From the NCBI RefSeq assembly GCF_016889805.1, contig NZ_CP069535.1, forward strand, positions 3,286,001 through 3,350,000: a DNA stretch of 64,000 nucleotides. The letters are read 5' to 3'. This document shows positions 62,622 through 64,000 of this stretch, piece after piece (within the stretch, counting starts at the first letter, position 1; the number at the start of each line of letters is the position of its first letter). The DNA is from Rhodanobacter sp. FDAARGOS 1247 (GTDB taxonomy: Bacteria > Pseudomonadota > Gammaproteobacteria > Xanthomonadales > Rhodanobacteraceae). Below the pieces are notes generated by a model, which was not told the DNA's origin, did no database searches, and saw only the letters and a list, made by a program, of their open reading frames with translations. The position numbers were made by a program, and so were the translations under genes.

Positions 62622-63616
62622 GCGCGACGCACCGTGACATCGGCGCTGTCGACCCGCCTGATGCTGCCGTCGTCGAGGCGAACCTGCAGCGCACCGCGGG
62701 CGTCCACGCCCGCACCGACGCCACGGAAAGCCTCCAGCGCGCCACTGAGTTGCAGCGGCTGGTCGCGCAACAGGTCGTATCGCGCATAGTCCGTCCCGAA
62801 CGCGGCGAAACCGTCGCGCTCGAATTCCCGCAAACCCTCGACCAGGGCCGTGATCAGGGTCGCCACCAGCAGGTTGCGATCCGGCGGCATGCCGCCGCCA
62901 AGTTCGGCCAGATCGGCCACTGGCTGGCCGGCCTGCTCGCGCAGGGCCGGAGTCAGTCGCAGGTTGAGGCCGATCCCGATGATCGCCGCGCAAGGACCCT
63001 GGTATTCGCCGCTGAGCTCGATCAGGATGCCGCCCAGCTTGCCGCCGGGCCCATCGTTGCGCTTGCCGGGAGCCACCAGCAGGTCGTTGGGCCATTTCAG
63101 GCCGGCACCGTCGATGCCGAGTTTTTCCAGCGCGCGCAGGGCGATCACGCCGACGGCCAGCGACAACCCGGTGAGCGCGGCAAAACCCGCGTCGAAACGC
63201 TTGAGGCAGGACAGGTAAATGTTCATCCCCGGCGGGGAGAGCCATTCGCGGCCACGCCGGCCGCGACCGGCGTGCTGGGTTTCGGCCAGCACCACGCTGA
63301 AATCCCCTGCCGTCGCAAGGCGACGTTGCAGTTCGCTGGAGGTGGAATCGAGTTCCCAGTGCACCTCCAGCGCAGTCAGTGCCGACGCGGCGCTCGTGGG
63401 CAGCAGGGCCCGGATGCGCGCCGCATCCAGCATCTGCAACGGCCAGGGCAGGCAATACCCCGCGGCGCCACGCGCCTCGACCGGAACGCCGCGGCGGCGC
63501 AAGGCCTCCACCTGCTTCCAGATCGCCGCACGGGTGACGCCGGCCGCCACGGCCAGCGCTTCGCCGGACAGCGCCTCCCCGGCGGCAAGCAGGGCCAGCA
63601 GTTGCGCAGGCTGCAT
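62618..63616 (-). CDS. birA: Biotin protein ligase / biotin operon repressor
   Basis: This 332-residue bifunctional protein has an N-terminal winged helix (ALAVAAGVTRAAIWKQVEALRRRGV) and a catalytic core with GRGRRGREWLSPPGMNIYLS (biotinyl-AMP loop), LKWPNDLL and GKLGGILIELSGE, followed by the small C-terminal SH3-like domain. The HTH implies DNA binding to a biotin operator. The start at 63616 fits the family N-terminus. The birA-coaX overlap is a common arrangement in gammaproteobacteria. Confidence 0.94.
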   Translation of the reverse strand: MQPAQLLALLAAGEALSGEALAVAAGVTRAAIWKQVEALRRRGVPVEARGAAGYCLPWPLQMLDAARIRALLPTSAASALTALEVHWELDSTSSELQRRLATAGDFSVVLAETQHAGRGRRGREWLSPPGMNIYLSCLKRFDAGFAALTGLSLAVGVIALRALEKLGIDGAGLKWPNDLLVAPGKRNDGPGGKLGGILIELSGEYQGPCAAIIGIGLNLRLTPALREQAGQPVADLAELGGGMPPDRNLLVATLITALVEGLREFERDGFAAFGTDYARYDLLRDQPLQLSGALEAFRGVGAGVDARGALQVRLDDGSIRRVDSADVTVRRA

Positions 63617-63831
63617 CAGCGCGGCCCCGCAAAGAGGGCGATGCGACAGTGACGGGTATCGCGGGGCAGGAGGCGGAACAGGTTTGGCATCGGCGGATTC
63701 TAGCCCGGGCGGGCCGCCGTACGGGCCCACCGGCGGGCCGGCCACCGTCGGGCGGTCCACAGCACTGGCATGGCCGCAGCGTTTCTGAGACGATCCGGGG
63801 TCTTCGCTGCGAGTCAGGGAGTTTGATCGCC

Positions 63832-64000
63832 ATGCGTGCCGTTCACTGGTTGGTTGGTTGCGCCTTGTGCATTGCCGGGATCGGCGGTGCCAGTGCGGCG
63901 AGTATGGAATCCCAGGACCTGGACAGTTCCTCGCGCACCCTGGTCGACAGCGCCTCCGCGCACGACGGCAATGCCGCCAGTGGCGGCGACGCCGCGGGCC
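63832..64000 (+). CDS. Secreted protein, 3' end outside the window
   Basis: The first 56 residues are present, starting at ATG 63832 with GGGAG 11 bases upstream. A signal peptide (MRAVHWLVGCALCIAGIGG, cleavage near ASAAS) precedes a serine-, alanine- and glycine-rich low-complexity stretch. The rest is cut off; no family can be assigned. It is divergent from birA. Confidence 0.6.
   Translation, partial: MRAVHWLVGCALCIAGIGGASAASMESQDLDSSSRTLVDSASAHDGNAASGGDAAG

Overview
The window is high-GC (roughly 65-68 % in the backbone, by eye) chromosomal DNA of a gammaproteobacterium. Gene content points to the Xanthomonadales, most likely Rhodanobacteraceae (Rhodanobacter/Dyella-like). The clues are a class I fructose-bisphosphate aldolase beside pgk, gap, pyk and tkt, a TrpRS with a C-terminal YegP-like domain, a pyruvate dehydrogenase of separate E1-alpha, E1-beta and E2 genes, short dispersed palindromes with a GTAGGAGCGCAC arm, and a NirK-based denitrification cluster. 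This placement is an inference from gene families.

Layout. 1-13 kb: the 3' end of a type IV pilus retraction ATPase (pilU), maleylacetoacetate isomerase, then central carbon genes on alternating strands (pgk plus a HAD phosphatase, tkt, class I fba, pyk, gap). Among them are two tandem outer-membrane barrel proteins, a TonB-like secreted protein and an S1/P1 nuclease. 13-22.3 kb: an anaerobic/nitrogen-oxide block with ferredoxin, azurin, truncated haemoglobin, tpx, a CopD/HemJ-like membrane protein, SCO, nirV, haem-fused nirK, nnrS, the oxygen sensor fnr and hemN. Five FNR-box-like sites lie upstream of azu, the copD-like gene, nirK, nnrS and hemN, several with a similar -10 hexamer at matching spacing. 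22.3-27 kb: tyrosine/homogentisate catabolism (hpd, hmgA, a lipoprotein, fahA) with a divergent MarR-type regulator and a palindromic operator. 27-31 kb: two POT peptide transporters and tryptophan 2,3-dioxygenase. 31.4-35 kb: pdhA, pdhB and the E2 gene, with a palindromic element between E1-beta and E2.

35-44 kb is mixed: a lower-GC zinc metallopeptidase of unknown role, a DUF6348-like protein overlapping a YgjP-type peptidase, a VOC protein, a large DUF5916-type outer membrane protein, trpS, a low-GC membrane protein and a beta-propeller-like protein. 44.3-57.4 kb is the most striking part. It is one minus-strand unit encoding an HlyB-type ABC exporter, an HlyD adaptor, a small cysteine-rich lipoprotein and a 2874-residue RTX protein with a class 3 lipase domain at its N-terminus. 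The lipoprotein ends 3 nt before the lipase starts. The pair has much lower GC than the repeats behind it, which suggests an exchangeable toxin/immunity module delivered by a dedicated type I secretion system.

57.9-64 kb: arginase, a DUF3617 protein, three small hypothetical genes, tRNA-Thr(UGU), a SPOR-domain protein, coaX, birA and the start of a secreted protein that runs off the end.

How the genes work together. Under low oxygen FNR would switch on nitrite respiration (NirK), its probable copper supply (SCO, CopD-like), electron delivery (azurin), NO-stress functions (NnrS, truncated haemoglobin) and oxygen-independent haem synthesis (HemN). The tyrosine operon and maiA complete the route from 4-hydroxyphenylpyruvate to fumarate and acetoacetate. 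No nitric oxide reductase, no TolC and no E3 lipoamide dehydrogenase gene is seen in the window.
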